Shown here: one piece after another, positions 33,023-50,616 of the stretch
How the letters are laid out: each line of letters begins with the position of its first letter
Numbering within the stretch: position 1 is the stretch's first letter
Assembly (NCBI GenBank): GCA_003116995.1
Contig: BDSL01000016.1
Location: 124,001-188,000, forward strand
Reading direction: 5' to 3'
DNA: 64,000 bases
Origin: Yamagishiella unicocca
Taxonomy: Eukaryota > Chlorophyta > Chlorophyceae > Chlamydomonadales > Volvocaceae
Translations under genes and position numbers: made by a program
Notes under the pieces: generated by a model
Told to the model about the DNA's origin: nothing
The model's input: only the letters and a program-made list of their open reading frames with translations
Database searches by the model: none

Positions 33023-36000
33023 ATGATCTTAGCGGCCTGCTGCTGTATCGTCGAGAGTTTAGCCGCCGACGACAGCGCAGCGACGACACCTCCTGGCACT
33101 GCTGGCTCCTCCCAGCTTTGCTACATCGCCTCTGCTCACCAGCTGGTTCAGGCGCTAGGCCGTCCGGATTGCAACATCCTCCGAGTTTCCGGCCAAGGAC
33201 TGACCCTCAAGCAGCGCGATTGGATTGAGGCGACGCAGGGCCTTCCAGGCAACCGTGTGTCTCTAACCCGGAACGTCACTCTTCTGGGGTGGGTTGCTGC
33301 CGGTACGGTGCTGGACTGTGGCTACCTCAAAAGCCGCATCATCGTTGGCGAGCACGTGACCGTAACCGTTGAGAATCTGTTTCTGCCCAACTGTCGCCAA
33401 CCGTCAGCGATCACGGGCAGCGGCCTGGACCTCCTGTACCTGACCAGCAACACCAGCATGCTCATCTTCAACAACGCGGTCTTGTCCTACCCAGTCTGCA
33501 TGCCGGGCGAGACGACGTACAAGTTCACGGTGTTGATACCGACGATTCATCGACCCGCGTCGGTGCCAGGCACCCAGGATCTGCACGTGGTGCCTGACGA
33601 ATTTTGCCTACCCGATCTCGGGTACACTCCGAACTGTTGGAGCGAGGCTGTCGTGTTCGACGACTTTGCGATTGATGGTGGGTGGCTAGATGCTATGCCA
33701 AGCTGGGGTTTGGTACAAGTAATCCCGCCCCTGCCGGTCCCTGCCGCCTGCGTTCATGTTTCAGACAGCCACAGCTACGGTGACCTACCTGTAGGCCGAG
33801 GGCAACAGACGGGCAGAGGGCACAGCGTTACAGGGCATACAGCAACCCGTCGGCGGCTCGGCACAGTATGCACAGAGTCGGCATGAATGGGCTCGGTTGC
33901 TCCTCGTTCAGAAAGGAGGCTCCGGTAATGCGAGCCCGCCAGGCAGGCAGCGTAGCTGCTATAGCTCGGACGGATACACTCTGGCTCGGACGGATGCACA
34001 GGCAAACACGGCATCGGGCTTGAGCCTTTCCGCTGCTGGCTTCTGGCTGACCGGCGGGCATGTGGCCGGCTGGCGTGGTTGCAGGCTCGGTTCTGGAGCC
34101 AAGTGGAGCCCGCGTGTCGCGAGGTGTGGTGCACTACGTAAACACGACCTACGTGTGCACTTACATCATCGCGGGCATGACGTGCGGAGCTAACACGGCC
34201 ACCACTGAGTGCATCCAGCAGCTGGTGGACCGACACGACCTGACACAGTGGGACACGTTTGACTTGCCCGTCGCCGCCACCACCAGCGGCGGCGGCGGCG
34301 ACGACGCGCAGGGCGATGACTCGCAGCGGTCGGCCGCACCCTTGGCAATCATACTGCCGGCAAGCCTTGCAGGTAGGTGTGTCCAGGCTGCTGTGTACGC
34401 CCTTTTTTATCACCTATAGGCGGGTATTAGGAGGGCCTATCCATCCACGCACTGGCGAACTGCCTACTTATTTAAGTGGCTCTTGAAACGACAGTTGCCA
34501 CGGCCTTCCTGGTGTTCCTGCCTAACTGCCCGTATGGAGGGAGGGTCCCATAGGAAGCGACTATCATTACACTCTGTAACAGGGAGGTGCCCGGCCAATG
34601 TTAACTTTGTCTGCGCAGATATTTGCGTATGGTCTTTGGATCCATGTGGGCGTCAACAATTTGTTCACTCGCCGTCGCTGATCATCGCTTGTTTGCTTGC
34701 ATGCATGCAGGTGCTGCACTTCTGTTGGCTGTGGGTGGTGGCGCGTTCTGGTGGTGGCGACGGCGGCGACTTCACAGCGACAAGGACAGCGATTTGAAAA
34801 GGTGAGCATGTGCGACCCCGGGCTGCCCCTCATCACTACCCTCGCCGAATATTCCTGGCTGCTCCGGACTGCCCCGGACTGCCTGCCGCTGCACGCCGCC
34901 AAATTTCCCCGAACGCTCCGGACGACTGCCCCGAACTGTCCCGGACTGCCTGCCGCTGCACGCCGCCAAATTCCCTGAACGCTCCGGACGACCCTCCGAA
35001 CTGTCCCGGACTGCCTGTCTCTGATCCGCCGTGACTTCCACCCTGTTCGAAAGCAAGTCACTAGCTGTCTGTCTGCATGCTACCTGCAGTATCCGGATAG
35101 CTGGAGATGGAAAGGCGCTGTCTGCCAGCCAGCGGGGTGCGGCCTTGCGTGCTGTCGCGCCTGAAGTACTGGAGAGGAGCGACGCAAAGCAGGGCGCACC
35201 CGGGGATCCTTCACGCCAGCTTTCTGGGACCAGCGCGAACGACGACAACGTGGTTGCGGGGGCACACAACTCCAGCGGCGCTGAGTACTGGCAAAACGCA
35301 AAAGGAGCCAACGAGAACAACAGCGGAGGTCGGTGGGCACCTGCGCGCGTCAGCCCCCGCGTGTGGCATTGAACATGAGGAACGTTTAATGTTGTTTTGT
35401 TTTCTCAACTGCAGTGTGTGGCGGCCCCCGGTCCAAGCTGTCTTCGGAAGTCGACTCCTCAATCGAAACGAAAGGAACATCCAACCAGAATCTACGGCGG
35501 ACCGCGTCTGACCCGTGGGTCCTAGGCAAGGAATGCGTGCTCGGCAACCCCCTCCGGGAACCTTCCCACAACGGCCAACTGCCGCCATCTCTTCGATACG
35601 ACCTGGTCTTTGGCATTGACGTCATCGCGTCGCGTGACGACGTGGTGGGTCGCGGCGCATTCGCCACCGTGCTTGAGGGCCGCTATCGCGGCCGGCCTGT
35701 TGCGGTCAAGCTGTTCCACAGGGATCAACTTGGCGTCTCCGGCAGCGACGACCTGCACGTGCTGCAGCAGGAGATCTCTATCCTGTCACGCTGCCAGCAC
35801 CCCAACGTGGTAACACTCCTAGGTGCCGGCAGGACACCACGAGGCGAGGAGGTGTTTTTGATGGAGGTGGGTTCCCGGGCGGATGCGAAGGTGCGGGTAT
35901 GTATGCAATCAGCGAGCTGAGCATGCCTCGAATTCTGAGTCACGAGACGGCGTGCATCGATCGACCATGCCTCGAATTCTTACCTCTATTCCTTCTCTAC

Positions 36001-38560
36001 CTTGCGTTACAGCCACGGACCCGCGGGTCGCGCGAGGGCGCTCGTGTGTTATTGTCGGGATTGGGTACCGATAGCTAGGCTGCTTGGATCCGGATCCGGA
36101 TCACAGCTTCACCCACCCGCATGGCATAAACTCCAATCGTATTACTAATGCCACCAGAACGCATTCAAATCGATATCGTACCAGCGGGTGTCCTTACCTC
36201 CCGTTCCTCCATTCATTTCGTTCCTCCATCCGATGACCGCGCGGCCCTTCTGTGCTTCGCGACACGTCAATCATCAGGAGCTGATGCCCACCAACCTGTC
36301 CCGAGCGTGCCACGGGGACGGTGGTCTATCCATGGAGCGGGTGCTGTGCATTGCCACGGACATTGCTCTCGCGCTGTCGTACCTGCACCCGACCGTTATC
36401 CACAGAGATGTGAGTTTGGTTATGAATGTATGTCCGTATGTATGTGATTTACCTTCGCTGCGGCTTACCCGCCCGGAGTTCCATGGCAAAGGCAACCAAC
36501 CGGCCTCCAACCGGTTGCTGGCAAGGCACCGTCGCGAGCAAGCCGTCCCACCTGCCTGAACAGTGTCGAGGTTACGCCGCAGCTGTTGTGTCGTACGTTG
36601 TCGTACGTTGGCGTGGCCTGAGGGCGTGACTGCTTGATTGCCGGCCTGTGTTCGCAGCTCAAGCCAGCCAACGTGCTGTTGGATCCTACCGGCGTCGCAA
36701 AGCTGACGGACTTTGGGCTGAGCCGCCTGCGGGCGAGTACCGTCCAGACGGCAAACCCCGAGGCTGGAACCGTGCCGTACATGGTGAGACGAACGCCGTG
36801 TGGCAAAGTTAGGGTAACTCAGGAAGGCCTGGTTAAGCTGAGGCCTGGCGTTTGACCAGCCAGCCATGGACTCATGGTTGGCGTTGGAGAAGCGCATAGG
36901 ATCCAGGGGGGGCTGTCCTGGCAGGTTACGAGTCCAGGGGGGGTTGTCCTGGCAGGTTACGAGTCCAGGGAGGGTTGTCCTGGCGGGTTACGACCCTTGC
37001 GAGTCCAGGGTGCGGCGAGGGTGGCGGTGGCCGGTGGGTTGCCAGCAAAACCGGTTGGGGAGATATCCGAGGAAACCCGTGGGGTTGTGGCGGGAAGACC
37101 CGGCGACAAGACAGACCCGCGTGTGTGTGTATGTGTATATGTGTGTGTGGGTAGCAACATGAGTGATCGGTGGAGGGGGTAGGGACGTCGAGGACGCCAC
37201 TGGACACGATGCCATGGTACCAAACAAGGAGTGTCGTGCGCATCCCTATCGTCTGTATGGTTACATGATCGATCCAAACCAATGTGCAGGCGCCAGAATG
37301 CTTCTCGGGCACCGCTACATCCAGCACTCCTCCCCAATACCGCATCACGCATCAAAGCGACATCTACAGGTACGACATGCAGACGGCGCACGTATACCGG
37401 TATGCGGGCATTGACTTCAGCAGGCGCCTGTGGGATGAGGGATGCAACTAACGCACCGGTGTCGTTCGCTAAGGGTGTGCGAGCGCGGTTCGAGGTGTGG
37501 TAACTAGAGGTTTGGTAACGGATCTGATTCAGCTGCAACCGTCTCTCCACCTCCCACCACGTGCCGCAGTTTCGGCGTGCTTCTGTGGGAGATGCTCGCA
37601 GTTGAGAAGCCTTGGCGCGGCTTGAGCTCCATCCAGGTGTGCGGGTGTGGCGGCAGGTGAAAGGAAAATACGAAGTTACGTCCGCTGTTGCACAAGCACG
37701 CTGTTGTCAACGGCTGCTTTCCGATTGCGACAAACCTGTCGCGCGCCAATCGTCGTCATACGTGCATCGCGATGGCTTCGAAGCGTCGCTCTATCTGTGT
37801 GCGGGCTCAATCACTTTGTAAAGTGATAGCAGGAACAGCGCGGGAGCTACTTGCCTTGTCGTTCGCCCGTTGCCTTGATGTTGCAAAAGGACGCCAGCAC
37901 GCGGGCTTGACCAAGGCTAATCAATCCGCCGGTGCTGTTCACCCAGGTCGCTTTGCTGGTTGGGTACGACCAGCGACGATTGGAGGTCCCCGAGACTGAC
38001 CGGTTAGTTCCGTCTGTCGGCTTGCTGCTCCTTGATGTGGGTTCGTACACTGTCTAGATTCCGCGGTGGCATGGGTTACTAAACTTCGACAGATAGCTGG
38101 GTGGCTGGGCATTGTGCGTGTGCGCTTCGCTGCGTTGACTCAAAATGCAGAGTACGGCACGCTGTTTACGTCCTACCCCCACGCGCCAGCAGGTTTCCTC
38201 CCAGGCTGTGCAAGCTCATCCGCCAGTGCTGGGAGCAGGTGGGTGGGTCGGTGTGCGTGCGACGCGGCTCCGAAAGCATGTGTGTGCTGACCGAAATTGG
38301 CAAACCGCAATCTATGAACGCCCGGGGGCCGGGGCCTTGGCCAGAATTGGCTGGGCTTGGTGCGGAGGCCTCCCTGGAGCTCACATCCTCTCGCTGTGCG
38401 GCATATATGCATGCGCCCGCCATCCAATGTTGCTTCCTTTGGCAATCACGGGCAACCTTGACACCTCGCGCAGGACCCACTGAAGCGTCCAGCTGCCGCC
38501 GAGGTCGCCAAGCGTCTGTCCCTGATGCTGCAGCAGCTAAGAACCCATGGGTCAATTTAA
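33023..38560 (+). CDS. Transmembrane TKL-type protein kinase
   Basis: Twelve in-phase exons give ~819 aa: 33023-33779, 34085-34372, 34711-34801, 35090-35328, 35415-35866, 36281-36409, 36658-36783, 37290-37369, 37570-37636, 37947-38002, 38151-38238, 38474-38560. The start gives a signal peptide (MILAACCCIVESLA); the frame is open to 32918. The ectodomain (~15-340) has repeated NVTL/VTVENL strands suggestive of a beta-helix. A TM helix spans exons 2-3 (LAIILPASLAG|AALLLAVGGGAF), then RRRR. The kinase is complete: GRGAFATVLEG, VAVK, FLME, HRD|LKPANVLLD, LTDFGLSR, GTVPYM|APE, SDIYSFGVLLWEML, CKLIRQCWEQDPLKRP. All catalytic residues are present, so it is probably an active Ser/Thr (TKL/Raf-like) receptor-type kinase. 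The ligand is unknown. Confidence 0.88.
34853..35028. repeat. ~66-bp tandem repeat in kinase intron 3
   Basis: About 2.5 units with GGACTGCCTGCCGCTGCACG and CCGAACGCTCCGGACGA landmarks between exons 34801 and 35090. Confidence 0.7.
36900..37000. repeat. ~31-bp tandem repeat in kinase intron 7
   Basis: Three copies of GTCCAGGGGGGGTTGTCCTG / GCAGGTTACGA. Confidence 0.75.
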
Positions 38561-40209
38561 GAAGGTGCGCAGGCAGCGCCAGTTTCTACCCAATCCCGAT
38601 AAATGACCGCTGCCGTAGCCCGCTGACGTAGCCCGCTGCCGTCGCATGCCTCATCGATAAGACAACCAAGCGTGCTAAATCCGGTGATTGTGTCAAGTGC
38701 ATTTTGGAGTTTACAACGTTAGCTGTGCTTCCGATTGCACTGCGGCGGTAGTGTGCGGTCCTGTGCATTGAGGTCAGTGTGCAATCTCTTTGCGATGAGG
38801 TGATAGGTTTGTGCGCGGGGCGCCCCTTTCAGCGCATGGCGCCACGCCGCTACTCAGGTGTAGAGGGTGCCGGTCACATAGCGTTCGCAGGGCCGACCCT
38901 AAACATTGACAGCCAATCGGCTGCTTCCGAAGGCGCCGCAAATTGAATGGAAACGTTTTTGAACTGAGCAAAATAATATCAGCACTGTAGTGGCCCAGGG
39001 TAGCCGTGGTGCTGAAGTAATCGGTCTACGGATGTTGGCGTGGAGTAGTACAACCCCTTTTATCTCTTCGCTGTCGTAAAATCCTGCTTTCACGTTGCGG
39101 CCCTTGCAAGCAGCTGCACGTGTTTGCGATGCTAGATGACCTCAACACTGAATGCGAGATTACTGCTTTCTGCAAGGGTTATGGTTGGCCTTTTTGGATC
39201 AAGTGGCCATGCGCGCTCGGCGCGCCAGTGGCGCAGGTGCTCCACCGCTGTGTGTGTTAATCGGATTGTGGATCCGTCGGTGACGTAAGGCATGGGTCCA
39301 TGGATCCACATAGGACACGATTCGTACCGTAGCCACGTACGTTAGTTTGTTCGGTGCGCATTTCTCTAGTGGCAGTTTCATCTGTAGGTTGTTGTTCGTA
39401 CAGTGATGCGGAGGTGCAATGGTGCGTCGTAGTGAGGATTGCTGCCGTGATAAAGATGGTGGAGTTGTTGGCGATATTTATGCGCTGGTGGTGCTCATTG
39501 GTAATGTGGACAGGTGAGCTGTCGGCATAATACATTGTTCTGTGGTAGGAACGCTCCGCGCTGCTGGAAGTGCCGGAAGTGCGCAGGGGTCGATGAGTGG
39601 CAGATTGTCTTTAGCGGTATAAGTAGCACCAATATTGGAAGTAGAGAGGGACACCTTCAGTTTGTTGCAGTACTATGAAAGAACGGTTGTAGGAATGGAG
39701 TCTAGGCCTCGGTCCGCCACGGCGGCCGTGGCGGACTGTGGACAGCGAGGGGTGGAGATGGCGCGGGATGTACATTATGGTGCCTGCACAAGCGCTCGGT
39801 GTAAGCAAGCTTGCTTAGAGCGACGCGGATGGCGGCCCGGGGTCCTTCGTGGCGGGTGGGATGGAGGAAGCGCTGCAAGGTGGGGCGAGCGCGCACCTGG
39901 CCTCGCGGATCCGGTGGTCTGCATGAGAGACCCCAAATGCAGCCTCATTTGCCAGAAAGGCAAGCGGGGGTTTGGCGGTCACGCGGAAGGTGGTTCGCAA
40001 GGTGCCATCGTACCGTATGTATACACATGATGACGGGTCTTACGAAGAAGGAGGAAGGCTACATTAAACCAAATGCGTGCACATCATGCATCCACTAGTC
40101 GTTACACCGAGGCCTGGCTTCGGAGCCAATGGTTCACATTTACCGCAAGCTGCAGCCATTAATCGGCCTTTTTAGCTTCTTTAACCAAACGTTTCAGTGA
40201 GAAACGACG
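38561..40209. other. 1.65-kb intergenic stretch, no gene seen
   Basis: Lies between the kinase and the diaminopimelate decarboxylase, both on plus. The ORF 39635-40030 has no recognisable domain and probably is not coding. The lysA promoter should be in its right part. Confidence 0.45.
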
Positions 40210-45006
<4,797 letters not shown>

Positions 45007-47227
45007 GCGAGCAGCAGTAGCGCCACAACCACCACCACCAACAACAACAACAACAACACTGTGAATACGCTTCCAGTCGGAGAGTGTCGATGCGAGGGCC
45101 GAGCGACAGGCGGAAGGGCGTGAGCGACGAGGACGCTACGGCGGCGGGGTGCGGGCGCGTGGTGCCGGCGGCAGTCGGAAGGCATAGCCCAGTGTGGGGC
45201 GCTGGTTTCGGCGCGGCGGCGTTGCCGGAACGGCAACCCGCGTGACCCTGTCGCCCGCATGCGTTTGACCTCGCTGCTGGCGTCGTTGTGTGGAGCCTGC
45301 CTGTGTGATCATTTGATGCGAGCAGAGCGCGCGCCCTGGCGGCGTCCAAGCCTGGAGTCTGTAGGTGTAGTATCCGTGAAGGGCCATGTAACGTGCTTCC
45401 CTCCTCAAGCCTGCACCCACGTAGCTCACAGCCCTTTCGGCGGTAGTTCTGAAGTCGCAAAGACCAGCTGGCTCATGGCATATCTTCGCTCCCCAGGCTG
45501 CAGTTCCATACTACTACAATCATCAGCTCATCAAGCATAACGTGCATAACCGAGCCTGTCGTCTGTTTCGTCTTTCGTATATCGCCACCCGGAAAATTCC
45601 ACCCGGGCGCCTTCACCATCCGACACGGCACATGCTCCCCTGTAGTTCCACACCTCCCCTTCCTACTTATGCAGCTAAGAAAAAATGTACACTTTTATCC
45701 CTCTTTTTATTTACCTTCATTTCTCACTTTTCACCAATTTCAAATTCCTGGCTGAGATACGTATCTCACACAAATTATGTTTTTACGGTGAAGGACAAGT
45801 ATTGCTGGCCAGCAAGTTCTACAACCGACCGACGCCGTGACACGACAGTCAGTCTCCTGCAGCCCTAGAAATACGACAGTCAGACTGCTGCCACCCATCA
45901 AAAACAAGTACGCTAAAAGGGAAATCTGGCACATGTCGGTAGGTTGTCGGGCACTTTGCGCACCTAGGTGCAGATTCAGCACCACTCGCGCTTTGCCCAC
46001 GCGTCCACCCTGACACCGCCGCTGGGTCAGGGCGACCACATCCTCCTCGTTGGACTCCTCCCCACCTACTGCATCCACACCTCCTCATTGGTTTCGGGGC
46101 AGGATGATGTGCCCTCCGCAGACCCCTCCGCAGACCCCTCCGCGGAATCGTCCACGAATTCCACCTCCTCTGCCAGCTGTCGCTTCGTGCCCCCTCCTGC
46201 CCCCCTCCCCTGGGCACCTTCCGCACTGCCAGGGTTGTTAGCATGCGGCCCCTGCCCCTGCCCCTGCCGCGTCCCCTTCCCCTCCCACTCAACCAAGTTC
46301 TCCGGCATGCATCTCGAAAAATCTGTCCTGAAAACGGTTTTCTCGCGCACACTGGTCTTCCTTGCAACCCCTCCCAGTGCTGCTGGCACAGCCGCCCCCC
46401 CTTCTCCACCTTCGGCCACAGTGCGACCCCGGCCACACGCCCTCCCTCTCCCTCGCCTCCCGCCAGCTCCCGCCATCTGCAATCCGCGTTGGGACGGCTG
46501 CTCGCCCTCACCGCGTCGCCCGTTCCCTCCATCCCCGTCTCCCTCATCATCCCCATACCCCCTCTGCAAGGTTTACAAATCTCTAGCTTTCGCTTCCTCC
46601 CCTTTCCTTTTCTATTATTCGTGAGCTCGTGATATCTCCATGGCGTACACTCAATCAGATCTCTGGTGGCTGCGCAGCGGTATAGCAAAACGCTCCTGGT
46701 TAGAAGCGCTTGACGGCCTGCCCAGCCTTAACCTGTCAGGTAAGGCCCCTGAAGGCCCAGGCGCAGAGGCGTACGTGTGTCCCCCTAGTTCTGCTTAGCC
46801 TGCTGCCGTCAACGGTCAATGATTGTGCGCTGCACGTCCCGAAATGGGACCTGGGAGGTTGCACTACATGCAGCGTGTACAAAAAAGGGACCGATGGGTG
46901 TGCACGTCAAGGTGGTTGTTTGTTAGCATGCGGTAGCTGGAATTGCACTGCGGAACTGCAATGCAACATACGGTGCATACGGTGTCTAAGACTCCAACTC
47001 AAATATGTTGAGGTTTGCCTCAGACCGGTAGACGCGATGGTCTTTACTCACAAATATCTGCTTTAGTCCAATCCCCGAGCGAGTCGCTTTACAAATTTGT
47101 CGCTTCCATTCTTTGAATTTATTATTATCTAAATAGCAACACAACACTATAAGCATCCTCTCACAGGAAAGGGTATGATACGAAACTGCCGCTCGCCAGC
47201 GAAGCAAACCAAAAGTTGCTGCTGAGC
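45007..47227. other. 2.2 kb between lysA and the RMT2-type gene; no confident gene
   Basis: Contains lysA 3' UTR with (CAA)n at 45035-45058, CCCCTG-rich sequence (46240-46290) and the promoter side of the 47228 gene. A possible minus-strand acidic coding segment is listed separately. Confidence 0.4.
45850..46569 (-). other. Possible acidic-protein exon(s)
   Basis: The minus strand reads KRQLAEEVEFVDDSAEG, SAEGTSSCPETNEE, and in the next frame GGEESNEEDVVALTQRR and VGKARVVLNLHLGAQ. The acidic composition and a triplicated SAEG unit look protein-like, but GC-rich repeat DNA can mimic this. No domain recognised. Confidence 0.25.
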
Positions 47228-50200
47228 ATGACGGTTACAGATAAACAAGAGACGCTAAATGGCGCGACACCGCCGCCTGCAAGCCTCGAGGAGCAGCTGA
47301 TGTTGGCGGCGGCGACGGGCGATGCTGACGAGGCTGCTCGCCTTATTGAGCTGGAGGCCGACGTCGACTACCAGGACGAGGAAGGCGTTAGTCCGCTCAT
47401 GAAGGCGGCGGAGGGCGGCCATGTGGCCGTGCTGGCGGCGCTGCTGCAGTCCGGGGCGCCGTGGAACGCTCAGGACAAGAATGGCTACTGCGCAGGTGCG
47501 TCATACATCGGCGGGGCCCTCACACACCACGCGCAGTGTGTCGCTGCCGCTGATGCATGGCCCGTATGTCGCCCATGAATGCGCCCCCCCCCCCCACACA
47601 TCCCACATCGCACCGATGGCCGGTCACCACACCGCATCACGGCGGGCATCCCCCCCCCAACTCCATGCGCTGCACGGGGCCCCTCACTCCATGCCCTGTG
47701 GAGAGGCCGTCTGGAAGGGTCTAGGTTAGGCGTCGGGGGGGGGTTGGTGGAGGCGAGAAAGGGTACATGAGTGCCATGGCGGCCTGCCACCACAACCCCG
47801 GGGGCGGTCCGAAGCTGGGGCTGATCCCTACACGCCCCGAGGACGCCTCCCTCCTCCCCGGCCCCGTACGACATGTACTGCACATGTACGACACCGCAGG
47901 CGAGTACGCCATGGGTTGCTCCCAGCAGGACGCCGTGGACCTGCTGCTGGACTTCGCGGTGCAAGCGGAGCTGGTGCTGGGGGCGCTGCACAGGTGGGCG
48001 CGGGTTGAGAGGAGGCCCGTGGGTCGGTCGGGGCATGGGGGGAGTAAACCCTAGGCGCAACCCGCCGGTGTGTGGGGTGGGGCGGGGATACAGAGTACGA
48101 CGGCGATTGGGGGATGGCGAGATGGGCACTCGCGTGCGGGTTACGGGGCAGGTTGACGTGGAGACATCGGCCACGAAGGTCGGGAAGAGGCAGCAGCCAG
48201 GGTTGCCCGGGTTGTTGAGGTTCCGCTCCGTGGTGGTGGTGGGGTGTTAACTGGGGTCATCATGGGATGTGCGCGCTGATGCTCCGCCCGCGCCTCCCTC
48301 ACCGCCCCCAGGCGGATGCAGGTGGGCGCGCCCCCGTCCTCCTCCTCCCCCTCCTCGGCCCCCAACTCGGACTACCTCTCACAGAAGCTCGTCTACCGGG
48401 GCGAGCAGCTGCTGGACGCAGACGGTACGGAGCCGCCCGACAGGGCGGGGAGGGGGTGAGAGGAGACCCGTGGGTCGGTACTGAAACGTAAAACCGGGTA
48501 GGGTAAGGGGGGCACGCCACATGCGCCACGCCCGCACGCAGGTGCCTCCGCTGTGCGCATTTTTATCCTTAGTTGGCCGGACGGCGCCCACCCAGCCGCA
48601 CCGCCACCTGCCCCTTCGCAATCTGCGCCTCGGCCCGACGCCTAACCAGGCTACGTACACCAGTGCTTTCCTTTCTCCTTTCTAACGACACTTTAATCCC
48701 GGCCCCCACCGCCCTGCCGTGTCCAAAGACTATGCACCAGCCTCCACTCCCCATGTCTTCTCGCCCCTCCCCTGCCCCCGACGACCACGCGCCAACTATC
48801 CTGTCCCGTCGCGTAAAACGGTTTTTACAACCCCTGCCCCCTACCTGCCCCCTGCCTGCAGGGGAGGCCGTGATGATGGGCTGGGAGCGGCCGCTGATGC
48901 TGCGCCATGCGGAGGTCATCTGCCCGGGTGCCGCCCCGCACCAGCCGGCGGAGCCAGCCCAGGAGCAGCAGCCCAAGGCTTCGCAGCCCGAGCCAGCCCA
49001 GGAGCAGCAGCCGCATGCGTCGCAGCCCGAGCCAGGGCAAGAAGCAGATCATGAGGGGCCGGGTGAGGGGGCTGCGAACAGCGTCGAGACCGACCAGGAG
49101 AGCAGCCGGCGCCAGCAGCACCACCACGGCCATCTGGTGTCCAAGTCGCGAAGAGGTGGCCACGTGCTGAACGTGGGGTTCGGTCTGGGCATTGTGGACA
49201 CAGCCATACAGGTGCGCGGACCCGTACCCGTGTCGTACACCAGGCTCCTCGTGGTCGTTGGCTCACTCCGCAAACCCCCCTGGCCCCCCACCCCGGGAGC
49301 GGAACCCGCAGTCACACCATCCCGACCGACACACGATCATCGAGGCGCATCCCGACGTGTACGACCACATGGTACGGCAGGGCTGGGCGGTACGGCCCGG
49401 CGTGCGCATCCTCAAGGGTCGTTGGCAGGACGTGCTGCCGGAGCTGCTGGCGGAGGCGCCGTACGACGGAATATTCTTCGACACGTACGGTGAGAGCGCA
49501 TGCAGTGACTATTGTATTGACGCGCGCAGCCAGACGTCGACCTGCTTAGGTCGCCGCTCTTTGGACGCCGTCTTTTCACGTTGCACCCACCATCGCGCCT
49601 TCCTCTTAGGCGCCTCCTTAGGCCCCTACCTCGGTTCGCCCTCCCGAGCGACCATTAAGTTCTCAAGTCGACCATTAAGTTCTCAAGTATGCATCTCGAA
49701 ACGTGTGTTCCAAACGATTTCTTCTTTTCGTATACGAGTCTTCCTTTTACTCCCGACTGACCACTGCGGCCGCGCCGGCCCCCACCGCAGGGGAGTACTA
49801 TGAGGAGATGCGCGACTTCCACGCGCACCTGCCCCGACTGCTGGCCCGCGACGGCGTCTACTCGTTCTTCAACGGCCTAGCGTCCGACAACATCTTCTTC
49901 CACATGGTCTACTGCAGGTGCGGTTGGAGAGCGGCACAGGGAGGAGCCAACCAACCAACCGACCAGCCAACCAACCAACCACCAACTAACCAACCAACCA
50001 ACCAACCAGCCAACCTCGAGTGTGCGACGGATGTGATGGTGCGGCCCCAGGGCCCTCCCGGGCAGCTCTGGGGCCTTTATTACCGTAATCGCTTTCGTAC
50101 ATTTGGAGGCCTCGACGCGCCTGTCGTACCCGCGCACCAGCATTAGAAACCCGCACAAGAAATGCTGTTTGTTTACCACCTGGTGACGTGTCGTGCAGGC

Positions 50201-50616
50201 TGATCTCCCTGGAGCTGTCATCCAAGGGGCTTATAGTGGAGTACGAGCCTCTGGAGGTGGGCAGCTTGGGTGACGACGTGTGGCAGGGGGTGCGGTCCAA
50301 GTACTGGCACTTCGAGACGTACTTCCTGCCGCGGGTGACTCACGACGACCCGCTGGAGTCGGTGCCGGAGGACGACGCGGAGGGGCCGCAGGAAGAGGAG
50401 GGGCCGCAGGAAGAGGAGGAGGCGGTGGTGGCTGCAGTGGCGGCGGAGGCAAAGGAGGCGGAGGCGGTGGAGACGGTGGTGGAGGCGGCGGTGGTGGAGG
50501 CGGCGGTGGTGGAGGCGGCGGTGGTGGAGGCGGCGGTGGTGGAGGCGGAGGGTCAGCGGGCTGAGACTGGCGCAGGGGCGGCAGGGACGTTGGAGGGAAC
50601 GGGGGGCAGCGGGTAA
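47228..50616 (+). CDS. Ankyrin / RMT2-type protein arginine N-methyltransferase
   Basis: SAM-dependent methyltransferase of the RMT2 (type IV, delta-nitrogen of arginine) family. Seven in-phase exons give 515 aa: 47228-47495, 47900-47993, 48312-48424, 48862-49211, 49312-49489, 49791-49917, 50199-50616. Ankyrin-like N terminus (AAATGDADEAARLIELEADV, GVSPLMKAAEGGHVAVLAAL), AVQAELVLGALHR, GEAVMMGWERPLM, a Gln/Pro/Glu linker unique to this protein, then VLNVGFGLGIVDTAIQ (SAM loop), HTIIEAHPDVYDHM, ILKGRWQDVLPEL, YDGIFFDTYGEYYEEMRDFH, YSFFNGLASDN, FHMVYCRLISLEL, SKYWHFETYFLP. In yeast the enzyme modifies ribosomal protein L12; the algal target is unknown. The C terminus is an extra acidic Glu/Val/Ala repeat. 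ATG 47228 is the first ATG in frame. Confidence 0.93.
50420..50560 (+). repeat. GGTGGTGGAGGCGGC repeat encoding the acidic tail
   Basis: Tandem 15-bp units in the last RMT2 exon give repeated VVEAA; the other frames give poly-Gly and, on the minus strand, poly-Pro shadows. Confidence 0.85.
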
